From positions 1 through 64,000 of the forward strand of contig CACKKY010000002.1 in NCBI GenBank assembly GCA_902600855.1: a stretch of 64,000 bases of DNA, in the 5' to 3' direction. Below are positions 36,205 to 44,757 of the stretch, piece after piece. The notes beneath the pieces were generated by a model. The model was not told the origin of the DNA and did not search any database. It saw nothing but the letters and a program-made list of their open reading frames with translations. The DNA is from an uncultured Pelagibacteraceae bacterium (GTDB lineage: Bacteria; Pseudomonadota; Alphaproteobacteria; Pelagibacterales; Pelagibacteraceae). The translations under genes were made by a program, and so were the position numbers. Numbering within the stretch: the first letter of the stretch is position 1; each line of letters opens with the position of its first letter.

Positions 36205-36255
36205 AAAACTATTTCATATTAAAGATCATAAAAAAATAAAGTAAGTTATAAAATA

Positions 36256-36963
36256 ATGTTTAAGATCTTAGAACCAAATAAAATTTTTCAAATAACTTCA
36301 AAAGCGCCAAAATATGTTTTATTTTTGTTTATAATTGTCCTAACGGTTGGATTATCGGAAGCATTAATTTTTTCTCCAGAAGATTATAAACAAAGTGATG
36401 CAGTTAGAATAATGTATGTCCACGTACCTGCAGCCTGGATATCTCTTAGCATTTTTTCCTCTATAACTTTGCTATCAATATGTGGCTATATATTTAAAAA
36501 TAAAAATTTTTTTTTAATGGCAAAAAGTTTGGCTCCATCTGGATTTATATTTAATATTATAGCATTAGTTACTGGAGCCATCTGGGGAAAGCCAACATGG
36601 GGAACCTGGTGGGCCTGGGATGCTCGGATTACTTCTATGCTAATCTTAGCTTTATTTTACGGAATGTATTTGCTTGCCTGGAGAATATACGAAGATAGAG
36701 ATCAAGTTTTTAAAATTAGTACTTTAATAACTGTTTTTGGCATTATTAATGTCCCAATAGTAAAATTTTCTGTTGATTGGTGGAATACTCTTCATCAACC
36801 TGCATCAATAAATATTTTAACAAAAAATGCTATACATTCCTCAATGCTTTTGCCATTAATTATAATGACTGCGGCATTTGCCCTATTTTCGTTGCTAATA
36901 TTTTTAATGAAATATAATACAGAACTGATAAAAATTAAAAATAAAGGATTAGATAGATTATGA
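36256..36963 (+). CDS. ccmC: Haem exporter / cytochrome c maturation protein CcmC
   Basis: The 235-residue membrane protein has six helices and the tryptophan-rich haem-handling motif WGKPTWGTWWAWDAR (residues 110-124), flanked by conserved His residues in MYVHVPAAW (His56) and WWNTLHQPASI. CcmC loads haem onto CcmE on the periplasmic side. It is the first gene of ccmCDEFGH here; ccmA and ccmB, which normally precede it and form the ABC part, are absent from the window. Confidence 0.97.
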   Translation: MFKILEPNKIFQITSKAPKYVLFLFIIVLTVGLSEALIFSPEDYKQSDAVRIMYVHVPAAWISLSIFSSITLLSICGYIFKNKNFFLMAKSLAPSGFIFNIIALVTGAIWGKPTWGTWWAWDARITSMLILALFYGMYLLAWRIYEDRDQVFKISTLITVFGIINVPIVKFSVDWWNTLHQPASINILTKNAIHSSMLLPLIIMTAAFALFSLLIFLMKYNTELIKIKNKGLDRL

Positions 36964-37187
36964 TAAATGAATTTCTTTTTATGAATGGTTTCGGAAAGTA
37001 TGTTTTATCTGCATTTGCTTTTACTTTAATAAATTTTACAATTTTGTACCTAGTCATAAGACAACAATTTTTAAAAGAACAAAAAAAATTTATTGTTAAA
37101 TTTGGATCACTTAATTCAGAGAAAGCTGAAACTGCAAAACTACAAAAAATTAATAAAGAGATATTATCTAACGTTTCAACCAATTAA
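36960..37187 (+). CDS. ccmD: Cytochrome c maturation protein CcmD
   Basis: The 75-residue protein has one transmembrane helix (about residues 14-34) preceded by GFGKYVLSAF and followed by a basic then coiled-coil-like tail, as in CcmD, which helps release holo-CcmE from CcmABC. It is longer than the usual 40-65 residues because of the C-terminal tail. The ATG overlaps the ccmC stop by 4 nt; a second ATG at 36981 would give a start at MNGFGKYV and is a fair alternative. Confidence 0.88.
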   Translation: MINEFLFMNGFGKYVLSAFAFTLINFTILYLVIRQQFLKEQKKFIVKFGSLNSEKAETAKLQKINKEILSNVSTN

Positions 37188-37197
37188 CTTTTAAGAC

Positions 37198-37617
37198 ATG
37201 TATGGTCGTAAAGTTAAACTAAGGTTAGCATTTATTCTTTTAGTTTTAACTGCACTAATTTTAACAATTTTCTTAATATTAAAATCACTTGAAGAAAATG
37301 TAGTTTATTTTCAATCACCATCTGAAATTAGTGAATTAACAGAACTAGACGGAAAAAAAATTAGAGTCGGAGGAATGGTCAAAAAAGACTCTATTTCTCT
37401 TACATCTGATCAATTAAAATTTATAATATCTGATTTTAAAAACGAAATTATAGTAACTTATTCAGGAGTAGTACCAAATCTCTTCGAAGAGGAAAAAGGT
37501 GTGGTTGCGGAAGGTTATTTGAAAGACCGAAATGTTTTATCTGCAACAAAAATTTTGGCTAAACATGATGAAAATTATATGCCCCCAGAGGTAAAAGAGG
37601 CATTGGAGGAAAAATAA
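37198..37617 (+). CDS. ccmE: Haem chaperone CcmE
   Basis: The 139-residue protein has an N-terminal membrane anchor (about residues 9-31), YFQSPSEI, the OB-fold segments IRVGGMVKK and [21 protein letters not shown], and the haem-binding [12 protein letters not shown] in which His123 should bind haem covalently. This is the His-type (not Cys-type) CcmE. Length is typical. It hands haem to CcmF/H for attachment to apocytochrome c. Confidence 0.96.
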   Translation: MYGRKVKLRLAFILLVLTALILTIFLILKSLEENVVYFQSPSEISELTELDGKKIRVGGMVKKDSISLTSDQLKFIISDFKNEIIVTYSGVVPNLFEEEKGVVAEGYLKDRNVLSATKILAKHDENYMPPEVKEALEEK

Positions 37618-37618
37618 A

Positions 37619-39499
37619 TTGTTATCTAGCTCAATAGGTTACTATGGATTAATTTTAGGACTAATATGTTCTTTATTATTGACTTTTTTTAACTTACAAA
37701 ATTTTAGAGCTCAAAAAATCTTAAATACAAGAATATTATCTTTAACATTTTTGCAGTTTTTATTTGTCAAAATTTCATTTGTAAGCTTGATAATATCTTT
37801 TGTTTTATCAGATTTTAGTAACGAAACAGTTTTTAATAATTCTCATTCGACAAAACCGATTTTTTACAAAATAGCAGGAGTTTGGGGAAATCACGAAGGA
37901 AGTTTATTACTTTGGTTGCTTGTTTTAACTTTATTTACTTTAATATTTTTATTAAAAACTAAAAATCAGCCGCTACAATACAGAATTTTAACAATTACAT
38001 TTCAACAAATAATAATAATTGGATTTTTTGTTTTCGTAATTAAAACCTCGAACCCTTTTAATTATATTTTTCCTATTCCTGATGAGGGCTTAGGTCTTAA
38101 TCCAATATTACAAGATCCTTTACTGGCAATTCATCCTCCAGTTTTATATTTAGGCTATGTTGGATCATCAATTATTTTTTCATCAGCTTTAGCGGCTACA
38201 ACACTTGGATTGATATCTAAAAGTTGGGCTATACACATAAAAAAATGGGTCTTGGCTTCATGGATTTTTTTAACGATAGGCATTCTATTAGGATCTATAT
38301 GGGCTTATTATGAATTAGGTTGGGGAGGTTTTTGGTTTTGGGACCCAGTTGAAAATGTGTCTCTCATGCCTTGGCTGGTTTTAACTACATTATTACATTG
38401 TATTTTAGTATTACAAAAAAGATTAATTTTGACTTCATGGGTTATAATATTATCAATATCTACATTCACTCTAAGTATGTGTGGAACATTTTTAGTTCGA
38501 TCTGGTATTCTTAACTCTATCCACACTTTTGCTAATGATCCAGAAAGAGGTTTATTTATATTAATTTTTTTATTCATATTAATTTTTTTTTCAATAATAA
38601 TTTTTTTCTTTTTTAACAAAAGAAATGAAAACAATAATGTAAATTTTTTCTGGCTAAGTAAAGAGACCGCTATTTTAATAAATAATTGGTTTATGATGTA
38701 TTTTTTATCTGTAGTTTTAATAGGGACTGTTTATCCAATATTTTTAGATGTTTTAACTACAAACAAAATATCTGTGGGGCCACCATTCTATCATAAACTG
38801 ATCATTCCTTTTTTAATTCCATTTTTAATTATGATGGGCATTGGATCAAGATTGAAATGGATCAAATCAAATTTAGAGGATAAGGCTCAGTTAATTTTAG
38901 CACTAATTATCTCCATTTTGATAGCAATTTTGATTGTTAAAAATTTAGACGTAAAATTTTTAATTAATATTACTTTGATTTCTAGTGCATTTTATTTGTT
39001 TTTAATTACGTCAAGAGATTTTTTTATTAAAAAGGAAAAAAATAATTCACAAAAAATTGCTCATTTTGGATTTAGTTTATTGATTTTAAGTATTTTAGTT
39101 AACAATTTGTTTTCAACTGAAATAATTACTAATCTTAAAGTTGGTCAACAATTTGAAAATTCAAATTCAAAAATTTTATTTAAAAATATTATTCAAAAGG
39201 ACGAAAAAAACTATAAGTCTATTATTGGAAATTTTATTATTGAAAATAATAATGGTAAAATAGAAGAATTTTTTCCAGAACTCAGAATTTATAATCAGCC
39301 TAAAATAGTTACTAGTGAGGCAGATATAAAAACAACTTTTACAACTGATAGATTTATGACGATTAATGTGGTTCAAAACCAAGAATATTTCAATATTAGA
39401 TATCAGTCAAAGCCATTTATGATCTGGATATGGTTATCTGTAATTTTAATTAGTTGTGGAGGTATTTTAAGTTTTTTAAATAAAGAATATGAAAAATAA
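37619..39499 (+). CDS. ccmF: Haem lyase subunit CcmF
   Basis: The 626-residue membrane protein has about 14 helices and the CcmF haem-handling motif WGGFWFWDPVENVSLMPWL, with GVWGNHEGSLLLW earlier and CGTFLVRSGILNSIHTFANDPERG later. It starts with TTG at 37619, giving MLSSSIGYYGLILGL; a GGAGG lies about 8 nt upstream and no ATG occurs near the expected start. It attaches haem to apocytochrome c together with CcmH. It overlaps ccmG by 11 nt. Confidence 0.96.
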   Translation: MLSSSIGYYGLILGLICSLLLTFFNLQNFRAQKILNTRILSLTFLQFLFVKISFVSLIISFVLSDFSNETVFNNSHSTKPIFYKIAGVWGNHEGSLLLWLLVLTLFTLIFLLKTKNQPLQYRILTITFQQIIIIGFFVFVIKTSNPFNYIFPIPDEGLGLNPILQDPLLAIHPPVLYLGYVGSSIIFSSALAATTLGLISKSWAIHIKKWVLASWIFLTIGILLGSIWAYYELGWGGFWFWDPVENVSLMPWLVLTTLLHCILVLQKRLILTSWVIILSISTFTLSMCGTFLVRSGILNSIHTFANDPERGLFILIFLFILIFFSIIIFFFFNKRNENNNVNFFWLSKETAILINNWFMMYFLSVVLIGTVYPIFLDVLTTNKISVGPPFYHKLIIPFLIPFLIMMGIGSRLKWIKSNLEDKAQLILALIISILIAILIVKNLDVKFLINITLISSAFYLFLITSRDFFIKKEKNNSQKIAHFGFSLLILSILVNNLFSTEIITNLKVGQQFENSNSKILFKNIIQKDEKNYKSIIGNFIIENNNGKIEEFFPELRIYNQPKIVTSEADIKTTFTTDRFMTINVVQNQEYFNIRYQSKPFMIWIWLSVILISCGGILSFLNKEYEK

Positions 39500-40007
39500 A
39501 ATTTTTTTATTTGTATCAATATTTATATTTATAATAATCTTTAGTGTTTTCTATAAAGGTTTAAACAAAATAAATATTTACTCTCCAAAAGTAGAATTAA
39601 ATAAAAAAATACCACAATATTCATCAAAGTTAATAAACTCTGATAAGTTGGTAAATTATTCAGAAATTTTTAATTATGATCATTTTATTTTATTAAACAT
39701 CTGGTCTTCATGGTGTGTTCCTTGCAGAGAAGAACACGAACTGTTGATGAATTTAAGTCAACAACGTAATATTAGATTAATTGGATTAAATTATAAAGAT
39801 AATGTAATTAGTGCACAAAAGTTTTTAGATGAGTTAGGAAATCCTTTTGAAACAATATTGGTTGACATCGAAGGAGTGCAAGCAATAGAGTGGGGAGCAT
39901 TTGGTGTACCCGAATCTTTTTTAATATTTAAAAGTAAAGTAGTAAAAAAATATGTTGGACCACTCAATGAAAATTTAATTAATGAAATTAAATTGATAAT
40001 AAAATGA
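39489..40007 (+). CDS. ccmG: Thioredoxin-like thiol:disulfide reductase CcmG/DsbE
   Basis: The 172-residue protein has an N-terminal membrane anchor (residues 4-22) and a periplasmic thioredoxin domain with NIWSSWCVPC (Cys76, Cys79), then LIGLNYKD and WGAFGVPESFLIF with the cis-Pro. CcmG keeps the apocytochrome haem-binding cysteines reduced. Cys-Val-Pro-Cys is the usual CcmG active site. It overlaps ccmF by 11 nt and ccmH by 4 nt. Confidence 0.95.
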   Translation: MKNKIFLFVSIFIFIIIFSVFYKGLNKINIYSPKVELNKKIPQYSSKLINSDKLVNYSEIFNYDHFILLNIWSSWCVPCREEHELLMNLSQQRNIRLIGLNYKDNVISAQKFLDELGNPFETILVDIEGVQAIEWGAFGVPESFLIFKSKVVKKYVGPLNENLINEIKLIIK

Positions 40008-40369
40008 AATTTTTAAAATACTTATTTATAATTTTTTTTATTATGAATTTGAACAATTTTAAAGCAGAGAGTGTTGATTTAAGTAATAAAATTACAAAAA
40101 ATCTGCGTTGTTTAATTTGTCAAGGACAGTCTGTTTATGAGTCGGACTCTGATTTTGCTAATAGTTTAAAAATAGTTGTATCAAACAAAATTATAGAAGG
40201 GCTAAATGAAAAAGAAATTTATGAATTTCTGAGAGAAAAATATGGTGATTGGATTTTGTATGATCCAGAATTGAATAAAAACACCTATTTATTATGGTTA
40301 TTACCTGTATTGTTATTTTTAATTGGAGGTGCAATAATATTTAAGAGATTTAAAATAACAAATAAATAA
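40004..40369 (+). CDS. ccmH: Cytochrome c maturation protein CcmH
   Basis: The 121-residue protein has a signal anchor, the redox motif LRCLICQGQSVYESDSDFAN (Cys36, Cys39), REKYGDWILYDP and a C-terminal transmembrane helix. This is the short CcmH/CycL form without the TPR-bearing CcmI part. No ccmI follows; instead a lipid A deacylase-like gene begins 13 nt later. Length is normal for the short form. Confidence 0.95.
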   Translation: MKFLKYLFIIFFIMNLNNFKAESVDLSNKITKNLRCLICQGQSVYESDSDFANSLKIVVSNKIIEGLNEKEIYEFLREKYGDWILYDPELNKNTYLLWLLPVLLFLIGGAIIFKRFKITNK

Positions 40370-40382
40370 GTATATTTCAGAT

Positions 40383-40904
40383 ATGAAATTAAAATATTTA
40401 AATTTTTTAATTGTATTTTTTTTATTTATTCTCTCAGCTAATGCTGAGGAAAAAAAATCAAAATTTACTGAAGTAAAAAATACAGAATTTAATATTTATT
40501 CTGGAATGTTTGATTTTAGTGATGATGGAAAAAGATCAGCTTTGTTAGGTTTACAACATCAAAATGAAAATCTTAATAGAGATACCTTTTTAGGAAATTT
40601 ATCACCAATCACAGGTGCCTTAATTACAGAAGATACTGCAGCTTATTTATATACTGGAGTACAAGCACAATATAAAATTGGATTATTTAATCTCACACCA
40701 AGTTTTACTCCAGGTTTATATCATGAGGGAGATGGAAAAGATCTTGGACATTTGATTGAATTTAAAAGTGAAGTTCAACTATCATTAGATCTATCTAAAT
40801 CATCCGAATTCGGTTTTTCTTATAATCATATATCAAACGCTAGTATTGGCGATAAAAATCCTGGGGCAAATAGTTATATGTTTAATTTCCTTAAAAACTT
40901 TTAG
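40383..40904 (+). CDS. Acyloxyacyl hydrolase / PagL-like lipid A deacylase
   Basis: The 173-residue protein has a signal peptide (ending ILSANAEE) and an outer-membrane beta-barrel pattern, with the PagL motif NHISNASIGDKNPGANSY near the C terminus and a final aromatic residue (Phe173). In PagL, His and Ser in HxS are catalytic and remove the 3-O-acyl chain of lipid A. At the position I would align with the catalytic Glu this protein has Asn, so activity is uncertain. The gene follows ccmH in the same direction. Confidence 0.85.
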   Translation: MKLKYLNFLIVFFLFILSANAEEKKSKFTEVKNTEFNIYSGMFDFSDDGKRSALLGLQHQNENLNRDTFLGNLSPITGALITEDTAAYLYTGVQAQYKIGLFNLTPSFTPGLYHEGDGKDLGHLIEFKSEVQLSLDLSKSSEFGFSYNHISNASIGDKNPGANSYMFNFLKNF

Positions 40905-40912
40905 AAAGAAAT

Positions 40913-42067
40913 ATGAATTTAAAAGACTGTCACAATTTCAGTGACTTTAGAAAATTAGCTGAAAAAAAATTACCCTCACCTATATTTCATTATATAGATG
41001 GAGCTGCTGATGATGAATTCACATACAATAGAAATACAAGTGCTTTTGATGACGTCGACTTGGTTCCAAATGTTTTAAGAGGAGTTGAAAATGTTGATTT
41101 ATCAACAACTATTTTTGGAAAAAAATTAGATTTACCATTTTATCTTGCACCTACTGCTTTACAAAGACTATTTCATTATGATGGAGAAAGAGCTGTAGGA
41201 AAGGCTGCGCAAAAATTTAAAACAATGTTTGGCGTTTCCGCATTAGCAACAGTTAGTGTTGAGGAAATTTCTTCTATGATTGATACACCTAAGATGTTTC
41301 AATTTTATTTTCATAAAGATAGGGGTTTGAATGACTCTTGTTTAGAGCGAGCGAAAGCAGCAAAATTCGATGTAATGGCTCTAACTGTAGATACTATCAC
41401 AGGTGGAAATAGAGAAAGAGATTTAAGAACTGGTTTTACATCTCCACCAAAGTTAACTTTATCAAGTTTATTTAGTTTTGCCATTAAGCCCATGTGGGGA
41501 ATAAACTATCTAACAAAAGGTAAGTTTGAGTTACCTCATCTCCAAGATTTTGTTAAAGAAGGTACAAGTACAAATTCTTCGATTGGGAATTATTTTTCTA
41601 CAATGTTGGATCAATCTATGAATTGGAAAGATGCTGAAAAACTTTGTGCTCAATGGGGAGGTCATTTTGCACTTAAAGGCGTAATGAGTGTTGAAGATGC
41701 TAAGAGAGCAGTTGATATTGGATGTACTGGAATAATGGTTTCTAATCATGGAGGTCGACAACTCGATGGTTCACGATCACCATTTGATCAGTTAGCTGAA
41801 ATTGTGGATGCAGTAGGCGACAAACTTGATGTCATATGTGAGGGTGGTATTCACAGAGGAACTCATATGCTAAAAGCATTATCATTAGGAGCTAAAGCAT
41901 GTTCAGGAGGAAGATTGTATCTTTATGCTTTAGCTGCAGGAGGACAAGCAGGAGTAGAGAGAGCTATAAATCAATATCGATTAGAACTTGAAAGAGGAAT
42001 GAAATTAATGGGATGTACTAAGATAAGTGAATTAAATAGAAATAATCTTAGATTCAGAAGAATTTAA
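40913..42067 (+). CDS. lldD: FMN-dependent alpha-hydroxy acid dehydrogenase (L-lactate dehydrogenase type)
   Basis: The 384-residue flavoenzyme oxidises L-2-hydroxyacids to 2-oxoacids. It shows FHYIDGAADDEFT, FYLAPTALQRL, FQFYFHKDR, ALTVDT, and IMVSNHGGRQLDGSRSP with the catalytic His and Arg, then VICEGGIHRGTHMLKALSLGA. Length matches LldD (380-396). It opens a run of 2-hydroxyacid genes ending in a TRAP transporter. Lactate or glycolate are both possible substrates; the lldD symbol reflects family more than proof. Confidence 0.93.
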   Translation: MNLKDCHNFSDFRKLAEKKLPSPIFHYIDGAADDEFTYNRNTSAFDDVDLVPNVLRGVENVDLSTTIFGKKLDLPFYLAPTALQRLFHYDGERAVGKAAQKFKTMFGVSALATVSVEEISSMIDTPKMFQFYFHKDRGLNDSCLERAKAAKFDVMALTVDTITGGNRERDLRTGFTSPPKLTLSSLFSFAIKPMWGINYLTKGKFELPHLQDFVKEGTSTNSSIGNYFSTMLDQSMNWKDAEKLCAQWGGHFALKGVMSVEDAKRAVDIGCTGIMVSNHGGRQLDGSRSPFDQLAEIVDAVGDKLDVICEGGIHRGTHMLKALSLGAKACSGGRLYLYALAAGGQAGVERAINQYRLELERGMKLMGCTKISELNRNNLRFRRI

Positions 42068-42124
42068 TTATTTTTGTTCACTTTAGTCGCACTTAGTAAA
42101 TTACTTGAACATTTTATTTAAAAA

Positions 42125-42137
42125 TTGCATGATGCAA
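42125..42137. promoter_or_regulatory. Possible operator palindrome
   Basis: TTGCATGATGCAA is a perfect 6-bp inverted repeat around one central base, centred about 37 nt before the aminotransferase start in a 100-nt gap. Its shape fits a dimeric regulator such as a GntR or similar protein. No regulator gene is nearby, and it may be chance. Confidence 0.3.
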
Positions 42138-42167
42138 AAAATTCAAAATTAGAAAGGCCTTACTTCA

Positions 42168-43334
42168 ATGAAATTAGCAAAAAATTTAGAAAACTTAGGA
42201 ACAGAGTCAGCGTTTAGCGTTTTAGCAGAAGCTAAAGCTTTAGAGGCCAAAGGAAACCCAATGATACATTTGGGATTAGGGCAACCAGATTTTAAAACAC
42301 CAAAACATGTTGTTGAGGCAGCTAAAAAAGCCTTAGATGATGGTCATCATGGATACGTAATGTCAAATGGAATTCCAGAGTGTAGACAAGCAGTAACGAG
42401 ATGGATTAAAAGAAGATATGAGGTAGATATTGATTTTGAAAGAATTCTAATCATGCCAGGTGGAAAGCCTACAATGAGTTACGCAATCCAGTGTTTTGGT
42501 GAACCTGGTGCCGAAATAATTCATCCTACTCCAGCATTTCCAATATATGAGTCAATGATAAATTATACTGGATCAACACCAGTTCCATATGACTTAACCG
42601 AAGATAAAGATCTTAAATTTAACCCAGAAAAAATTTTATCATTGATTACAGATAAAACGAGATTATTAATTTTAATTAACCCAAATAATCCAACTGGTAG
42701 TTTTGTTGAAAAGTCAGATATTGATGTTCTAGCAGAAGGTTTAAAAAAACATCCACACGTAACTATCTTAAGTGATGAAATTTATAGTAGGCAGATTTTT
42801 GATAATAAAGAAATGCCTTCTTTTTTTAATTACCCTGAGCTTCGTGAGAGATTGATAGTATTAGAGGGCTGGAGCAAGGCATATTCAATGACTGGCTGGA
42901 GGCTTGGTTGGAGTTTTTGGCCAAAAGAGTTAGTTGAACATGTAAATAAACTTTTGATAAATAGTGTTTCATGCGTAAATGCTGCTGCTCAATTTGCAGG
43001 TATCGCTGCTTTAGATGGTCCTGATGACTCTATTGATGCAATGATGGTAAAGTTTACTCAAAGAAGAGATTTAATCCATAAGGGCTTAAATGAATTGCCA
43101 GGAGTAGAATGTAGTTTACCTGGTGGAGCTTTTTATGCATTTCCAAACGTCAAAGGTACTGGAATGTCAGGCGCAGAGTTTTGCAAAAAGGCTATGCATG
43201 AAGCTGGAGTAGCTATAGTCCCAGGAACAGCCTTTGGACAAACTTGTAATGACTTTGTGAGATTTAGTTTTGCAGCATCTCAAGATAATATTTCACAAGC
43301 ATTAGAAAATGTGAAAAAAATGCTTACTAAATAG
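42168..43334 (+). CDS. Class I/II PLP-dependent aminotransferase
   Basis: The 388-residue enzyme is in the fold-type I aspartate aminotransferase group: MIHLGLGQPDFKTPKHV, YVMSNGIPECRQAV, ILINPNNPTGSF, LSDEIYSRQIF and LEGWSKAYSMTGWRLGW with the PLP-binding Lys, ending VRFSFAAS. Exact specificity (Asp, Ala or aromatic) cannot be set. Placed between two hydroxyacid oxidising enzymes, it could convert a 2-oxoacid such as glyoxylate or pyruvate to the amino acid; this is inference. It has its own 100-nt upstream region with a palindrome. Confidence 0.92.
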   Translation: MKLAKNLENLGTESAFSVLAEAKALEAKGNPMIHLGLGQPDFKTPKHVVEAAKKALDDGHHGYVMSNGIPECRQAVTRWIKRRYEVDIDFERILIMPGGKPTMSYAIQCFGEPGAEIIHPTPAFPIYESMINYTGSTPVPYDLTEDKDLKFNPEKILSLITDKTRLLILINPNNPTGSFVEKSDIDVLAEGLKKHPHVTILSDEIYSRQIFDNKEMPSFFNYPELRERLIVLEGWSKAYSMTGWRLGWSFWPKELVEHVNKLLINSVSCVNAAAQFAGIAALDGPDDSIDAMMVKFTQRRDLIHKGLNELPGVECSLPGGAFYAFPNVKGTGMSGAEFCKKAMHEAGVAIVPGTAFGQTCNDFVRFSFAASQDNISQALENVKKMLTK

Positions 43335-43372
43335 TCTGTATTTTTTTATATTTTTTTATTAGTATTAAAAAT

Positions 43373-44746
43373 ATGAATGAACAAGTTGAAATAGAGCTAA
43401 AAAAAATTCTTAATGGAAGATTTTCAACTTCGGAGTCTACTAGAGCTAATTATGCTAGAGGAGAGGACACTTATGATCCTGTGTTATCTAAAGCAGTAGT
43501 TTTTCCAGAGACAAATGAAGAAGTTTCAAAGATATTAAGCTTATGTAATGAATACAAAATACCAGTTGTTCCTTTCGGCACCGGTACATCTTTAGAAGGA
43601 AATGTTGTTGGAAATGATAAAGGGATCACACTATGTCTTGAAAAAATGAATAAAATTTTAAGTGTTAATGTTGAAGATTTTGATTGTAGAGTTCAAGCTT
43701 GTGTTACTAGAGAACAATTAAACGATTATTTGAGAGAGGATGGTGTTTTTTTTCCAATTGATCCTGGTGCTAATGCAGCGTTGGGTGGCATGGCTTCGAC
43801 TTCAGCCTCAGGAACAATGGCTGTTAAATATGGTACAATGAAAACAGTAATAACTGGTCTAACAGTTGTTTTACCAAACGGGGATATCATAAAAACTGGA
43901 AGCAGAACTAAAAAAACTTCAGCTGGGTACAATTTAACTAATCTTTTTGTAGGTTCTGAGGGTACCTTAGGAGTAATTACTGAGGTTCAATTAAGATTAT
44001 CACCAATACCAGAAAGTATTATGAGTGCCGTATGTCACTTTCCCTCTTTAGAAATGGCAGTTCAAACAGCACAACAAATAATTCAATATGGTGTTCCAAT
44101 AGCAAGAATTGAGATGCTTAATAAAGAACAAATGGAGATTAGTATAAATTATTCAAAACTTAAAGATATTGAGGGAGTCCCAACTTTATTTTTTGAATTT
44201 CATGGATCCGAAGCATCGAATAAAGAAAATATAAAAATTGTTGAGGAAATATCAAAAGACAATAATGGAAGCTCGTTTAAGTGGGCAAAGGATTTAGAGG
44301 AGAGAAACAAACTTTGGCAGGCTAGATGGGATGTTTACTATTCTGTAAAAGCTTTAATTAATAATGGAAGGGTATATTCAACCGATGTATGCTTACCTAT
44401 CTCAAATATAACTGAATGTGTAAATTTTGCAGAAGAGCAGACAAAAAAACTTGGTTTGAGAGCTCCTATGGTTGGACATTTGGGGGATGGAAACTTTCAT
44501 GTTATTTTACCTTATGATCCAAAAGAGAAAGAAACTTATGATAGGATTAGGAAATTTAGCGATCTGTTGATTGATAAAACTTTGCAGCTTAATGGAACAA
44601 TAACAGGAGAACATGGGGTTGGGTTACATAAAAAATCTTACCTACTTAAAGAACATGGTGATAGCATACCTTTAATGAAATCTATAAAACGAGCTATTGA
44701 TCAAAACAATATAATGAATCCTGGTAAAATTTTTGATTTAAATTAA
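43373..44746 (+). CDS. glcD: FAD-linked D-2-hydroxyacid dehydrogenase (glycolate/D-lactate type)
   Basis: The 457-residue protein has the PCMH FAD domain (VPFGTGTSLEGNVVG, PIDPGANAALGGMASTSASG, AGYNLTNLFVGSEGTLGVIT) and the FAD-oxidase C-terminal domain (GHLGDGNFHVI, GEHGVGLHKKSYL). It matches GlcD and D-lactate dehydrogenase of the cytochrome-linked class. No glcE or glcF gene is adjacent, so it is either a single-subunit D-lactate dehydrogenase or a GlcD acting alone. The glcD symbol is tentative. Confidence 0.9.
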   Translation: MNEQVEIELKKILNGRFSTSESTRANYARGEDTYDPVLSKAVVFPETNEEVSKILSLCNEYKIPVVPFGTGTSLEGNVVGNDKGITLCLEKMNKILSVNVEDFDCRVQACVTREQLNDYLREDGVFFPIDPGANAALGGMASTSASGTMAVKYGTMKTVITGLTVVLPNGDIIKTGSRTKKTSAGYNLTNLFVGSEGTLGVITEVQLRLSPIPESIMSAVCHFPSLEMAVQTAQQIIQYGVPIARIEMLNKEQMEISINYSKLKDIEGVPTLFFEFHGSEASNKENIKIVEEISKDNNGSSFKWAKDLEERNKLWQARWDVYYSVKALINNGRVYSTDVCLPISNITECVNFAEEQTKKLGLRAPMVGHLGDGNFHVILPYDPKEKETYDRIRKFSDLLIDKTLQLNGTITGEHGVGLHKKSYLLKEHGDSIPLMKSIKRAIDQNNIMNPGKIFDLN

Positions 44747-44757
44747 CTTTAAAAAAA

